64,000 nt of DNA, from positions 5,664,501 to 5,728,500 of the forward strand of contig SMMW01000614.1 of NCBI GenBank assembly GCA_004794655.1, read 5' to 3'. Under the pieces are notes generated by a model, which did not search any database, was not told where the DNA came from, and saw only the letters and a list, made by a program, of their open reading frames with translations. A program made the position numbers and the translations under genes. This document shows, piece after piece, positions 13,356 to 30,182 of this stretch; position 1 is the first letter of the stretch, and each line of letters starts with the position of its first letter. Origin of the DNA: Marisa cornuarietis. Its lineage: Eukaryota > Mollusca > Gastropoda > Architaenioglossa > Ampullariidae.

Positions 13356-13469
13356 AATTTTCTCAGATATAATTATAGAATGAAAAGTGTAAAGGAAGCA
13401 AACGCGGTACAGCACTGTGTGTGTGTGTGTGCGCGCGCGCGGACACGCTGTTTTGAACAGAGGCAGAAA

Positions 13470-13710
13470 TCTTCTTTGAAGCGATATTCACGGAGATTTC
13501 CTTGAAATGAGCCGTGAAAGAAAACCAAAAGTATCAGTCGAGTGATAAAAGTAATCAGAAAGTTTCCCGAATAACTAAGCGAAATCTGCAACACCTTAAG
13601 AATTTTACTTTATACACATCCGGGGTTTTTCTAAGAAGCGGTAGTCACTGAAATTTCATCGAAAAGAACCGTAAAGGGAAACCGAAAGTCTCGGTTGAGC
13701 AACCCCCACT
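13470..13710. repeat. Two ~70-bp direct repeats 5' of BTB gene B
   Basis: The segments at about 13478-13550 and 13635-13705 share a pattern of gaagcg, then tcactgaaatttc-type sequence, then a ccgt-aaagaaaaccgaaagt-type core. They lie 120-350 bp upstream of the gene B start and could be a promoter duplication. Confidence 0.5.
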
Positions 13711-15243
13711 CACTGTAGACAAATGACTAACTACCACTAATATTAATAATGATAACAGAATTTGTAAAGCACATTTTCTTGTGTGAGTGCGAGAATAATG
13801 CGCTGCACATGACAGACTACAAACAAACCGACAAACCGACAAGAAAAGTGTCAGCAAAGACATGACAACATGAACTCGACGCATTGAGGAAGTCTCGGGC
13901 AGTGAGTGGGACAGTACTTTTTATTATGTTAGATACTTCTTATAGATATGGGCTTTGAGTAAAATGGCTATTAGGACACTGTCCTTGAGGCAATCTTTAC
14001 CCTTTTTTTTAACCATAGCCACTACGTAACAGGTGGTTATTCACTTATTTTAGCTACCAATCAATCAACCCACCCCTTTTCCCTTTCAGGTAGCAGCATG
14101 GAAATAGAAGAACGAGAAAAGCCGGGGGCCGGTTCTAATGCTGGGTGTCCTAACCCCAAGATATCGTGTTCAAGATTGGGGTAACCACAAAGCGAAACCT
14201 AACCCCTGCTGGTGGTCGGTCCTGCAAGGAACCTGCAGGTGTTCAGTTGCGACCAGTATTCTATCCATCGCACAGTCACCAGTCCTGAACAACGAAGAGA
14301 CTATAATACAAATGACATTTTATTTTTTCAGTAGTTATATCTATTCAAAGTCATTAAGTGTTCATACTCTTTATAGACAAAATGTTGATTTAGCTTAATA
14401 GTTGTCAATTTATTGTTGTCCTCAGCTCACACATGTGACCGATATATGAATAACAAGTAGTTTTACAAAAGATTATTCGCGGCGAATTGGTACTCCTTTC
14501 AGGCGAAGGGGATCAGAACCAATCCCCATACGGCAAACTAGTTTCTGTGGAAGAGGGAAGCGGGAGGTTCATCACCTTTCGGCGAACTCGCTGGGAGTCG
14601 AGTGAGGTGAGGCTACTGCTTTCTCAAGCAAGACCTGCCACACGTCGGCGATCAGGGTGAAGACACTGCTTTTATCCCCTGCTTTATACATTGATTTTCG
14701 AATTCTACCTCACCTGGCTGGGAGTCATTTACATCTCGCTGGGTGGCTCACGTGACCAGATGGCGAGCGCACGGAGTGCAGGGTGGCGGGAATAACAGCG
14801 TTAAAAGCGCTCCTGCTATACACGAACAGTGGAAATCAAATAAAAGGACTAGGTTCCACACAAGAATCTAATTCTAATTGTAGAAATAACAATAAAAAGG
14901 TTTAAATTACACAATATGTAGGAGATGGTGTATAGAAGCCAAAAAATGTCATTTTCCTGGGATCTTTAATCGTTGCCGCGTGGTAAATCAGTTTAAAAAT
15001 GTGGTAAAATATGCGCAACGAAGTATCGTTCAGTATGTATGGTTTTCAATGAGTTAATTGTTGTTTTATGCCAAGTCAGCAACTAAGGCTATCTCATGTT
15101 TTTCAATGAAAGTACTTATCAAGTAACACTTGTTTCATGTATGCATAAAGAATAATAGTATAAATGTGATCTACCAGTACCACGGGCAGAAAATTTACAA
15201 AACCCAAGAAACATCAACTGTTTTTTTCCGATACCCTTTAAAG
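13711..15243. other. Non-coding spacer between genes C and B
   Basis: No gene seen. The segment at about 13735-13815 (taataatgataac..tgtaaagcac..aatgcgctgcaca) resembles a LINE or SINE 3' tail. GC-richer anonymous sequence lies at 14100-14800. Confidence 0.35.
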
Positions 15244-16341
15244 CTACCGATGATATTGGACTCGTGCTTTAATTTGTTGCAGCAAGGCGTCTCTCGTTGC
15301 TGTGGCAGGCACCGAAAAAAAGTACTGACTGTTTTCCATTTCCAAAGCAGGTATTAGACTCGCTCGACGAATCAGACTTTCTCTCAGTGACCCCAGCCGC
15401 TCGTAGCGTTCAACCAGCCCGAGATAAAACAGAATTCGGTCAGTCGACGGCCTTCCACCCGCGCAATGGTCACACAGTCGGCTGATGATGTATCGTCTGC
15501 AGTTAATGAATACCTGCTGGACATCGTACTCGTCTGCGAGCTGTAGAAGCTCCTCAAGTGTTTCATCTGGAGAAAATATCTTTAATATAGAGACTTTCAT
15601 ACCCCTATACCATGCATTAAGGGATCACTCCATAAGACCGGCACTCTTTTAAACTTGAAAGGGAAAATGAAACAAGTCCAAAAATTTATCGTAAAACGCC
15701 CCGCATTAAAAATATAAAAAATAATGTTTCTCTTTATACAGTGACATTAATAGAGTTGCTTACATTTTAACAATGTACATCATAATTCAAATCATTTATA
15801 TTGAGATTAGCAGATGGTTAAACTAGCTTACTGGCAGCTGATATAAATATTTGAGAAACCAAACAAAACACGTTACAGTGACTTTGAGGAAAAATCACGA
15901 TTTTGGAAATATTTCCGATATGGTTCGCATGCAGCGCTTGGGTCTTTGTTTCCGTTACTGAAAGAATTTTCTCGGCTTACCTCTGAGAAAGTCAGTGACG
16001 TCCCCGGGATAGATCTGCTCCATGAGTTCTACAATCACACAATACTTCTTTCCTGGGAGCGGGATTTCCTTTAAATCTCTTTCTTTAAAGTCATCCGTAA
16101 GCATTTTCTCAAACACAGGCGAATGTAGAATCAGAAGAGCTTTGTGCACGTGCAGTTTTTGATTCTCTACCACAAGAGTAACGTCGGAATACTTGTCGCA
16201 TTCTCGAAATCGGTTTGAAGACCCCGCCTCCATACCTTGTGTTTCCACGATGAAGAACGTTACTGACTTTTTCTTTCTGTCTTTTTCTTCTAGCTGCTCA
16301 TCCTCTTCATCGTCTCCCATCCACACACGAATTCTTGGCAT
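15244..16341 (-). CDS. BTB/POZ domain protein, array copy C (two exons)
   Basis: Exon 1 16341-15981 and exon 2 15566-15244 join in phase 1 (AGAG|GTAAG to TCTCCAG|ATGAAACA), giving about 227 residues from MPRIRVWMGDDEED. An acidic and basic leader precedes the BTB core: SNRFRECDKYSD, T-L-V-V-E, VHKALLILHSPVFEKML, DFKERDLKEIPLPGKKY and LMEQIYPGD. The phi-x-E F-K-E motif is present. Exon 2 reads DETLEELLQLADEYDVQQVF, then a helical segment with LFYLGLVERYERLGSLRESL and the terminal PATATRDALL. The intron is only 414 bp, the most compact of the intact copies with gene E. The upstream 500 bp lack the kappaB-like site; a Harbinger insertion starts about 525 bp upstream. Confidence 0.85.
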
Positions 16342-16866
16342 AATTGAAAATAGTGTATAATGTAATATTTCATGACACAAAGTCTTGGCATTGAAATTAT
16401 TTGCTGTGTTTTGGAGGAAGAGTTATTTTCATCTGTTTAGATCTGCAGCCACAGTCTTAGGGAAGTCATGTGACTGTCGCAGTGCATTGTTGATGGCATC
16501 CCAGCATGCCGCACAGAAAAATAACACTGCCAACAGCCTTATGTTGCTGTTAAATAAACACCACTGCACATGTTATGTTTAGAATCCATTCAGCTGACAT
16601 TGTAATGTTCTAAAACAACAACAGAAAACAACCAATCTAAAGAAGGAAACAAACCCAACAAACAATGAACAAATAATGAAAAACTATAAATTAAAATGTC
16701 TTCCAGTACAGATAGGGATGCTAAACATCACTTTATCTATTCGATTGTGATGAAAATTAGGCCATTGATTAAGTTTAAATGTAGTTTTGAATGAAAAATT
16801 AGATTAAATGACAGTACGTTTAAGAGACATGTAGCTGATTTCGTTATTTAGAGAATAAGGTGTTAA

Positions 16867-17647
16867 AGGCCTATTCTCACGCTGCTATGTTTTCAAGGTT
16901 TGCGCGTGCAAGATTTTGCTTGCCATGAAGCGTTTACAGCACCGTTCTACTCTCACGTAGCAAGACCATTCGCTAGTGTCCTGCGAGGTGACGTCATCCG
17001 CGCAGCGCATTGTGGGTAGTCGAAAAAATGGCAGACAATCAGAAATTTTCAGAAGCTGCTGCTGATTCTACGTTAATAATACTGTTTGATGAAGTAGGTA
17101 GAGAGAGAAGAAGAAAAGATGTAGGTGAAGGGTGGGTAGTGCGTAGCAGTCGCTTAGGTGCCTTATTTTCATGTCTTCTAAGAGAAATATCTTCGGAAGA
17201 CTCGAGAAAATGCAGACGCTTTTTGCGAATGTCGTCTGCAAGTTACTGCAACGTTTGAAGAACTTTAATATTTGTTCGAGGCTGCCCAGAGTACGAGCAA
17301 TTTCAATTCAGCCATTCTTGGCCTTATCCCGGTTGAGATACTCTGGATTGTGAGTGTCGAACAGACACAGGTAGTTTTCCCACTTACAAATCATACTCTT
17401 ACAACTTTCCTCTGACCACATCGCCATTTTCTAATTTAGAAGTAAAAGCGAGCCGACTGTGTTCAAGCATTCCGATTGGCTACAACCATGTAATGTAGGT
17501 CAGGCTCGGCAAGAAAATAGAACAACGTCCTATCCTTGAAAACCTTGATGCAAAGCCCCCACCCAGCCGTGTGCAAAACTCAAAAAGCTCCGAGCGGGGC
17601 CTGCAACCCCTGCAAAGTGCGGTAAATTGCAGCGTGAGAATAGGCCT
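16867..17647 (+). mobile_element. PIF/Harbinger non-autonomous element
   Basis: A 781-bp element with 19-bp perfect terminal inverted repeats (AGGCCTATTCTCACGCTGC) and a TAA duplication on each side (16864-16866, 17648-17650), the hallmark TSD of PIF/Harbinger. Inside, a frame starting at 17028 (MADNQKFSEAA) encodes a HARBI1/ALP1-like N-terminus: an arginine-rich patch, a W-V-V-R-S-S-R-L-G-A segment, LLREISSEDSRKCRRFLRMS and a following S-Y-C-N-V. The frame breaks near 17255 and no DDE catalytic region follows. It is therefore a deletion derivative that retains only the transposase start. Confidence 0.88.
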
Positions 17648-17650
17648 TAA

Positions 17651-19130
17651 GGACAAACTAAGTAGTCTAATCTTTTTAATAAGATTGAAACTTGCGGTTC
17701 TAGTAGACTGGCAGAACCTTAGACCAGATAATAGAAGATTACTGTGGCAACGGTATAAATATGCGGACGTGTGTTGTTTTCAGGTTGTTGTTTTCATTCA
17801 CTTTCCTTTGTTTTATGACAGTTTTGTCAATAGAGTACAGCCTATTGCTTCCTGCAAGTTAATAAGTATACCCCGGAAACCGCAACTAGTATCAATCTTA
17901 TCTTGAAATATACAACACGAATATTTCTACTGCATTACTGTTAGTCCGTATTTTTAATTAACCGAATCTCCGTACTCCGGTCGATTTATATGGAGTCTCG
18001 AAATTGGATTCTGGTGTATTATCAACAATAACAGATGAACAAATATCTTTGACAAATGTAGAACGATGAAACGAGCTTACAGCCTCGTAGTCACTTTGCG
18101 TATTTCTGTTTGTGGCTGCGTTATGACATGGGGTCACGATATGCGTGCTGCTCACACAACGGAGCTCAGGGGTCACGAACTGACTGGGGCAATTTCAGCG
18201 TAAGTCATTTGTATCAAATAAATAAATAAAGTGGTATGAAGTTTCTTTAATACAGGTCTGTTGTAAGCAGACGATAAGATTAAGAAAATATGTGAGAGTA
18301 TTTTCAGATCTGTTATTATGAGTCAGATGATTGCTATATATCGAGTTTCCATGATAAAGGTACATACAACTGGTGTATCAAATCGGTTGAAAGTGTCAAT
18401 GCTCCAAGTCGGTTCTCAAAGTGAAATTATGTGATGCATAATTTAAAGTGACAGCTCAGTTTGTGATTAGAGGGGTACCTATATGAAAGTACGTATTGTA
18501 TATAAATATAATTATAATTTTTGTGAATAGCTTTTTTGGGGAACAATGGTAGAAGGTTTCCTGGGGGCTGAAATGCGACCTGAATCAAGAGAGAGTGGTC
18601 GTCGCGCCTTACTTCCCTTAACCCGCTTCATCCATTCCGTCACACAGACTTTATTCACACAGAAAGCTCTTTTTAATGGGCAGTCCCAATGTTATTTACT
18701 CTAAAAATGAGAGTAACGACATTATAAACAGAATTGTCTTTCTTATTTCTTAAATTTACTGGAATAAAATTGAAGTACCGTCGTTCCTCCCCATAGAAGT
18801 AGGTGTTGTAGGAATGCTCGCGATTTTTCGTAACACGAAGGTGAGTGGGACCAATGCTCGTCCTCCTTTATTTATTTATTTAATCAACGCAAGTAAAGTA
18901 AGACGACTTCGTGTGGGTTTTTTTCCGTTACTATCAGGTGTCTCAGAGATAATTCACATAACTGGGGGATGACGTCTTACTGCGCAGGTAAACTGTACGA
19001 TTCTTCAAACACAAGTACACGTTGTTTTCCATATCCACCCGAAAAGTGAATATACTGTGTGTAATGCGACTTCATACTAGCTTTTGTAAAGTCTCAATAT
19101 GAACCTTGTTCTACTGCAGGTTCCGTGCGC
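17651..19130. other. Non-coding spacer
   Basis: No coding region or recognised repeat that I can support. Confidence 0.4.
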
Positions 19131-19690
19131 ACTTCTCTTTCTCTCCAAGGGCTGCAGCTCCAAGCCAGATATCCCCATCAGGATCGCAACAACAACAGCG
19201 GCAATGGCTAGACTAGATATAGGATCTGGCTTAGTCATAAGATAAGGTTCACTTCCAAGTACAGGCTGTACAAACCCCTGGTAGTGCAGGTCCTGCTCTA
19301 CAGATGTGACACGTGGACTCTGGTGGCCGAAACGGAGAGAAGAAACCAGGCATTCGAGAACAAATGCCTGAAGAGAATGCCCCAGATCTCATACAGAGAA
19401 CATAGAACCAACGACTTTGCACGAAACAAGATTAACACTCGTAGGACACCAGAAATTAACCACCTCTACTTTCAACAGTCGAGTGATGATCTTTGGCCAT
19501 GTGACCCGGCACGACACCTTGTCAAAGACTATCCTTCAAGGCACCTTGGAAGGTAGTCGACGCCGTGGTGTCCAAAGAAAGAACTTATGATCGTCAAAGA
19601 CAGGACTGGTCGTCCTGTACGGACCTGCTCACTATCGTTCAAAAGTGTGGCGGACCCTGTGAGAGAGAAAGCTGACAGACAGACACAGCA
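19130..19690 (+). mobile_element. LINE fragment (reverse transcriptase C-terminal region)
   Basis: The plus strand encodes a decayed copy of the C-terminal part of a widespread invertebrate non-LTR reverse transcriptase. It reads VLLYRCDTWTL, A-E-T-E-R-R-N-Q-A-F-E-N-K-C-L-K-R-M, then I-S-Y-R-E-H-R-T-N-D and a following V-K-type block. The canonical forms, from memory of the family, are LLYGCETWTL and ISYREHKTND. Frame changes near 19470 and 19555 show that it is dead. A weaker fragment of the same kind lies near 52.95-53.08 kb. Confidence 0.75.
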
Positions 19691-20265
19691 GTTAAGTACA
19701 CAAACACACAGGCATAAGCACACGCTCAGGTCTTTCTGTGTGCGCACACAGAGCTGGTGTAGATATACATCCAAAAGTCTGAAGTCTCGAGCCGTGATAT
19801 GTTTGCATGTTTGTCTGTGGTTTGATTCACAGATGTGACTGCTATCAGGGGCGGCTCTAGGCTCGTGGCGGCCCTGGGCACAGAAAGAATGGGTGGCCCG
19901 TTCACCTGCCATTACGATAGAACGTTACAGTAGTACATGTAGCTTACTGCTCCGACTCTAGCAACAGTAGTAAGTACATCCTTTTAATAAACAAGAAACA
20001 CAATGTTTTTAGGCCACATTGCCGTCAGATGTTTGGTTATTTTCTCTTTCTGTTTTATATTCGAGATATATATATATATATATATTGGCGTGGTGGTGGC
20101 AGGTGCCTAAGGCCGTCCCTGCTGCTATAGCATCCTATGCCATCACTATAGAGCTGAGGTAAACTACTCACGTAAATACCCTCGAAGACATCAGCTGTGT
20201 ATAATTGTTGACTTAAATAGGGTAGTCTGCGTTCCCTCTTATTAATTAACCCATCCACACACACA

Positions 20266-20451
20266 TTAGGTGAAAGGGCTTTATTTTATTTTATTTTATT
20301 TATAATTTTTTATTTTTTATTTTATTTATTTGTTTGCCAAGCAATTCCCGACTTTGTGACTTTCACATCTTGTGCTTGGATTGACTGATTAAAGGGAAGT
20401 AACTAGCAAATCAACAAGTAAGGCTGAAGTAGTGCCCCTTTCACCTAAGTT
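20266..20451. mobile_element. Possible small MITE with inverted ends
   Basis: TTAGGTGAAAGGG at the left end is mirrored by CCCTTTCACCTAA at the right, about 185 bp apart. The interior is rich in TTTTA. I could not fix a clear target-site duplication, so the call is tentative. Confidence 0.4.
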
Positions 20452-21460
20452 TGTTTTCTTGACTTCTAAAACAGCGATTTTATTATTCTTTTTAGAAAAA
20501 ACACAGAAAAATAGAAAAGAACAAAAACACGTTTGTTTATATGAGATTTGCAACATATAGAAAGCCATAGAGACTATTGGAAAGCTAAAGGGAGCCTAAC
20601 GGTAAATCCCGGATTAATAAACTGCAGAAAGAATTAATTTTTTACTCCATATGTCTCTTTCAAATTTGATTCAAATTCAAATTTATTTTTAAAAAATGAG
20701 AGAATATGTACCACGAAGAATAAAACCTAAAAACACAGAATTGTTTTCAAAGATTTTATTGGAAACAATCATTTATACAAGAAATTCAATGTCACTCATG
20801 CTGTTCAAGGAACCTTTCTCTCTGAACACTTGCCTTTTGAACTTACAGACAAGACAAGGAAAGAGGAGGGTAAGAAAAGAAGGCAATACCTGGCCGTCGC
20901 TCAGAATATAGCCTCCATAATAAATCTTTCGATCTCATTACTTTCGATATCTGTCAGTGTCTCGAGAAGGCCCCGCTTAGAAGTGGGAAATGAACAGACT
21001 GTATGTAACCTTAATTTATCATCAGCAGCAGCATCTACAAAAGCGAAGCAAAGAATCAGTCATAACATCAATTTATGTGAATGACAGTTTATCGTTTGAT
21101 ACGCCCGAATACCGCACATGCCAAGATAAAGATTTTTCGGACCGATCTCTTCTTTTCTTTACGACGTTTGCAGGACACGTCTGCCTCTGCCATATTGTTC
21201 ACATAATCTTTCATGTTGTCCACATCGTGTAGTTCATGTCCGTGTTCGCAAACTGCCAACTCGACCTCGGCTACTTTCTCATCACCTCGCGGGCATGCGC
21301 CTCTGCTCACGTGGGACAAGGCCCTGCTGCTGACTGTAGAGATGGTTGTCGTTCTGTCGCTAGTGGCACTGATGTTTTCTACACCGCTGGGATTCTTGGG
21401 AGGCCCGTTCTCGACCTGTTCACATCCAAGCCCTTGCTGGAGGTAGAGTTAAGAGAGCTG

Positions 21461-25018
<3,558 letters not shown>

Positions 25019-28000
25019 GTTTACTGCAACACACAAAACACGAGATAAGCAATGTGGTCGTGTGTAGGGGAGACAGGTGAGATGGTGGCGAGAGAAGCGA
25101 GAAAGAGGATCACTACGTGATGTCACGTGGGAACATCTCAACACTACGTGTCACCATTCTTTTCGAATTCTCTGATATATTTCGTTTGCACTTAAGAATC
25201 TATATTATAATTTTGACTACGATGGTGGCATCTCATTGCTTCGTCTCTGGAGTTACACAGGGAGGGACCTAGCTGTACCATCAATCAGCCATTGTATCTT
25301 GATCTCATGTAGGTGAAACGATGTTTGTGTAAAATTGTTTGCTGATGTAAATTATAATCTTCCCATTTTTGAAGAAATCACTTTCTAAAATGTAAATAAT
25401 GTTTCAATGTGACTCACACTATTGATGTCGCTTATACAAAACTTACGAATGTTGTGTGAATCGCACAATAGACATTTCTGAGTGTGTTGTCGCGAGACCG
25501 GTGTCAACCCTGTATTGCGAACATACCTGACACAGTGCATGCATCGAGTTGTTTAAGTCTTAACAAATCTCTTAAATCTTATTTAACAAAAGCGAAAAGA
25601 GCTTTACCTTGTATGAGTAGTAAAGTGACCGTTTGGAATAATCTTAACAAGTTGTGTCGGCAGAACTGAAGCACTAGCACTTTCGTGAGAGAACTGATGA
25701 ATGTGACAACGCGGACAGTAGCTATGAACTTGTACGACTGTTCACAACCCTCACCTCCAAACTAGAAAACAAATTTCAACCAATCCCTCTAGCTGACCTA
25801 GACGGTCAAGCTGGTGATATTGCGAAACCAATCAAATGACCGCAGGACAGCTTGGATACACCCTGTCGTTATGTCGTCAAGACGGAGGAAGGGTGGAGGT
25901 GCGAGACCATCCAGTCCTCAAGCACGCCTCGTCAAAACATCAAAAGACAAAAGGTAGGACAGTCACTGACCACCCTCGCTAGCGTCACCACCGTCCTCGT
26001 AATTAGCGAGGCTACTAATCCGCCTCAGGGTCAAGCCCTCCAACCCATTGTTTCCTGTGGTGATGATTGTTAACGGCAAAACCCTACATCTTGCGGCTTA
26101 CGATAGTTACGTCACGATCTCTGGCCGGCTCCTGGAGGGTGAAGAAGAGGGTTCTAGGTGGAGCCACCTCCATTAATCTGCGCAATATCGCGATCACCAG
26201 GTGTCCAGGTGGGGCTATAGCGACCTCGTTTGTGTGGAGTCCCTCAACAATAGGGTCGATCCTTTGGGAGGTCCTCAATGTGCATTAAGTTTAGAAAATG
26301 TGCTCAGTCTTACCGGTTTGGCTTAAGATCTTAAAAATGGGCTTATTAAATGTTTGCGTTCGACAAAACACGTAACACTTTTGAAATAAATGAATAAATC
26401 GACGGTCGACGTTAGGTAGAGAGAACGATAAAACTCTGTAGAGGACATAAAGAAAAAAACCCACACCTTTTCCTTTTCTCTTCTCTTCCCCTACCCTCTC
26501 TTTCTCTCCGGTAGAAGGGTAAAAGCGTAACGGTTTAGGAAAAACTAGAATTTTTCATTTCTTGTGTCTGACCTTCATCATCAACAAGCAGCCAATGCCT
26601 CTCTCTTTTTCTCAAGGTTGACCGCAAGAAACGATGCATCTCAAAAACTTCTTCTAAAAAGAAACATTCAGCATTTCATATTACGAGATATTTTTTCGGC
26701 TGTTATCATGTTTAATATCAACTCTCTGATCCTTACTGTTTCAAAGAATGAACTAGCAACAAGGTTTGTTAACCGATTTGTTTTGCCTTTACCCTAACTG
26801 GGCTCTCGATAAATATTTTGTGTTACCATGCGAATGATCTCTCAAGTAAGTGGACTGTGCTGGACACCCGCAGTGCGCTGCCGCTGACAGCTGTAGGGCG
26901 TGGAAAAAAGAATTCACCGGCTACGGATTAGGGCCAACTGATCTGTTCTAAATGAACCGCGAGGATGGTGTGGAAGTAAACAACAATGGTGAGTGAGCGA
27001 GGGACTTTTAAAGCGAGGAATGTTTAGATCGCTGGATCGAAGACATCAGACACCTCGCCTGGCCCCTAATGAGGTAACCAAGGGTCGTGTCCACGCTACC
27101 CAGCAACCGTTTGAATTGTTTTACACGGGTCAGCGGTTTGGGCACAAACTGAGCAGCAGTTGCTGTATAGCTGTAGGCGAGAGAGAGAGAGAGAGAGAGA
27201 AGGGAAAAAGAAAGAAAGAGAGGGAAAGAGATACATTTTTCTTTTCATTTTAACTCTTTCTGAATCCCTGCTTTCCTCTATAACGTCTTTTATTTATTGG
27301 TTGATTTATTTATTTTGCTGTTGGAGTCAGTTACATGTTTCGCTGAAGTAAAATCGTTCTTAAGTGAACATTTAAACTGACAGACACAAGAGGTCAGGGG
27401 CCAATGTGCACAACATGTTTCTAAACCTTAAAACTGTTCTTAAGCAGAAAACTCTTCTCTGCCATTTAGATGCATTGCACCAGAACATACAAAAAAATTG
27501 TACTGACAGGACTGAAAGTCAGATTTAAACAACTTTATCTTACTTAAAGCAGTTTTAGTTTTATTAAAAAATCTAGAATTGTGGTGTGCACTTTAAACTG
27601 ATTATCTAACAAGATTTAAGGCCTAAAAGTGCTTAAAATTAGAAATGTGTTGTGAAAGTGGCGCACTTTTTTAGTTATTTGTGTAAATTGTTTTTATTTC
27701 TTTTTTCATGTATTGACCTATGTGTGTAGCTCGCATTATATTGTGGCGGGTCGACTTTACACTTCACGTTGTTATGAGCCCCCTCGCCTCTTCCCTGATG
27801 ACGTAATACAGGGTCGTTTCCCTAATGGCCAGCAACCGTTTGAATATTTTGGAACGGATCAGCGTTGTTGATTAGCCAATAGGAGTGTTTTGAGTTTGAT
27901 TTCATTCAGTCAAGTTTGATATAACTGCACGTCACATGTCTGCATCGTCATATTTCTCAGTCTTTTGTAGACAGTGGCAGTACCACTATCTAGCAGATAG

Positions 28001-28931
28001 GAATTGTTTAAATTACTACAAGCCCCAGTTCACTTTAAGATAGAAGATTAGTTCAGTTTCTTTTTAAATTGTCACTCTTACTTACACAAAGTACCGTATA
28101 TAAATATGTGTGTGCGTGCGTGCGTGCGTGCGTGCGTGCGCGGTATGATAAACTACAAGTTGTCACAAAGAGCTCGGCAGACATGTCTGGCCGTGTCTAT
28201 GTGTGAAATATATATATATATAGAGAGAGAGATCAAATTAAAATCTCTGATATATGCAGTTTAATTTCTGAAGCTCCATCAGGACCATTGAATCGGACAG
28301 ATGGTGGCAAATTGTCACGTGACCTCGTGGAAACGTTTTCGACCCTTAAGTTGCATAGCGGATCACCTGAAGGGTTGACACCTGGTGACACCTCTTCCCG
28401 TCCAGGAGCCGGTGAGAGATCGTGACATAACTATCTGCCCCATTCATCAACGATGGTACAGTCTGCAAGACACCCACAGTGCTCTGTCCTTGACAATTGT
28501 AAGCGGTGGACAAGAAACAATCGGTTGGAGGTTATGTACATGACGTCACCTGTCAACCACCTATGACTTATTAGTGACGTTTCTAAAGGCAGCTAATGAC
28601 GACGACGGTGTTAACGCATACAACGAGGACGACTAGTGAACTGTTTTGGCGAGGCGTGTTTGAAGAAGCGATGGAAGAGAGTAGGGGTGCACCTCCACCC
28701 TGCCTCGTTCTTGACCCCGTAACGCTTATGGGATTGGTTCACTTTTGATTTTGATCAGACGGGAAGACGGTTAACTGTCATATTACAACTGTCCCCACTG
28801 TCATGCTTGTCTAATCTCTGACAGTTACAGTGCATTCGTTCCGCAGACACAACTTGTTCAGATTAAGCGGCCAGTCTACGTCTCATATAAGATAAAGTTT
28901 TTTTTATTTCTACATGCATTTACTCAAATGT

Positions 28932-29008
<77 letters not shown>

Positions 29009-29080
29009 TAGAAATGTGATTGTAGTAAGATCGTGTGTATAAAAGAAATTCTTTTTCAGTTTGTCTTTATCTACACATAT
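25019..29080. other. Intergenic region upstream of the kinase
   Basis: No convincing gene. A plus-strand frame from 25696 to 26073 with a single stop (near 25838) could be a decayed ORF, but I recognise no domain. Two diffuse duplicated blocks lie at 27050-27145 and 27780-27870, and another pair at 26860-26930 and 28468-28530. Microsatellites: GA 27179-27203, TGCG 28112-28140, GT then GA 28935-29008. Confidence 0.4.
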
Positions 29081-30177
29081 TGTCACGGATCGACCCGTGA
29101 CAGTGCAGGGACTGGAGTTAGCTAGGTACTAAGGCGCTGGGTTAGTTTCCCCTGTATGAATGTGAATACGGTTCAGGAGAGAGCGTGGGCCTGAGTAAAG
29201 TAGTAACGGTAGCACCTGTAAGTGAGATTAACTGATTTATGCATTCCCCGACCAAACGTCCGTGTGGAAGGACATTATAGTACATTCTGTGTGAAAGAGA
29301 CAGGGGAGAAAATCTAATTCCTTGCAGCGACAATGTATGGAATGTTTTTATTATTGATGGTTCGTAGAAAGAAGTGTGATAGTGTGAATGTATAATATAA
29401 TGTGGTTATTGAGAAGAGATATAGAAGCTTTGATGGGAAACATATTGTATCAGTTACATTTGGTGTGAGGATTTCAGGAATTAACTGGGGAGAAAAGCAA
29501 GGAGTTTTTGGAGGCAAGGAGATTTGGGAGTGGATTCATTCTACGTACCTGCCCAGACAGTACGAGGTGAGAAGAATTATTGAAGTGTAGCCTCGTCAAA
29601 CTGTGTGTACCCCGTGGTGTTGGAGACGAGGAGTATTGGAGCAGAGTGTCATCAACATTCTGTGTGAATTTCGACCTGAGTATCCTGTCGTCAGCGATCT
29701 GTATATCCTACGACTAAGGAGTATATCTTCTTCAACGTTCTGAGCGCATTAATTACGGCAAAAGAATATATGGTCGTCAACGGCTGTGTGCATCGCGGCC
29801 AAGAAGCATTTTGTCTTCCACGTGCCAATTGCACCTTATCAAGGGAGATAATTTCTAGGATAGTGTATGTGGGGGAGTGGATGAATTCGGACCGTACTTA
29901 ACAGTAAGTGTGTTTTGATCATTCATGGGTCTAAATACGAACATCATCTTGGGATGTTGGTATTTCCTATTTTGATCACCTTTTGAAGAAACTGTGTGGA
30001 CTTGAACATTTGCGAGATTTTGATTAATGGAGAGAAGAGTGGTTTGTTGAGGTTGATTGTTTGGAGTGTTGAGGTTTGGGATATCTACGTTACTGACATT
30101 TTGATTCATGCATGTTGATATATACTGATTAGATCCACTTGTGTATTGGAAGTGTTGAATTGTGCGGTTATTCTATA
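29081..30177 (+). mobile_element. Solo LTR-like element, copy 1
   Basis: Begins TGTCACGGATCGACCCGTGAC, as does the reverse complement of the element at 35980-37116. Further matching blocks follow in the same order: ATTCCCCGACC, GTGTGAAAGAGA, CAAGGGAGATAAT and a terminal TGTGCGGT. CATAT flanks both sides (29076-29080, 30178-30182), though the right flank lies in a TA repeat. There is no gag/pol coding region. The likely identity is a solo LTR; its superfamily is unknown. Confidence 0.6.
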
Positions 30178-30182
30178 CATAT

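Noticed and set aside
29081..30177. DNA transposon instead of LTR for the TGTCACGG element
   Set aside because: The first bases form a palindrome, but the two ends are not inverted copies of each other, and the better-preserved copy has TG...CA ends with a 5-bp TSD.
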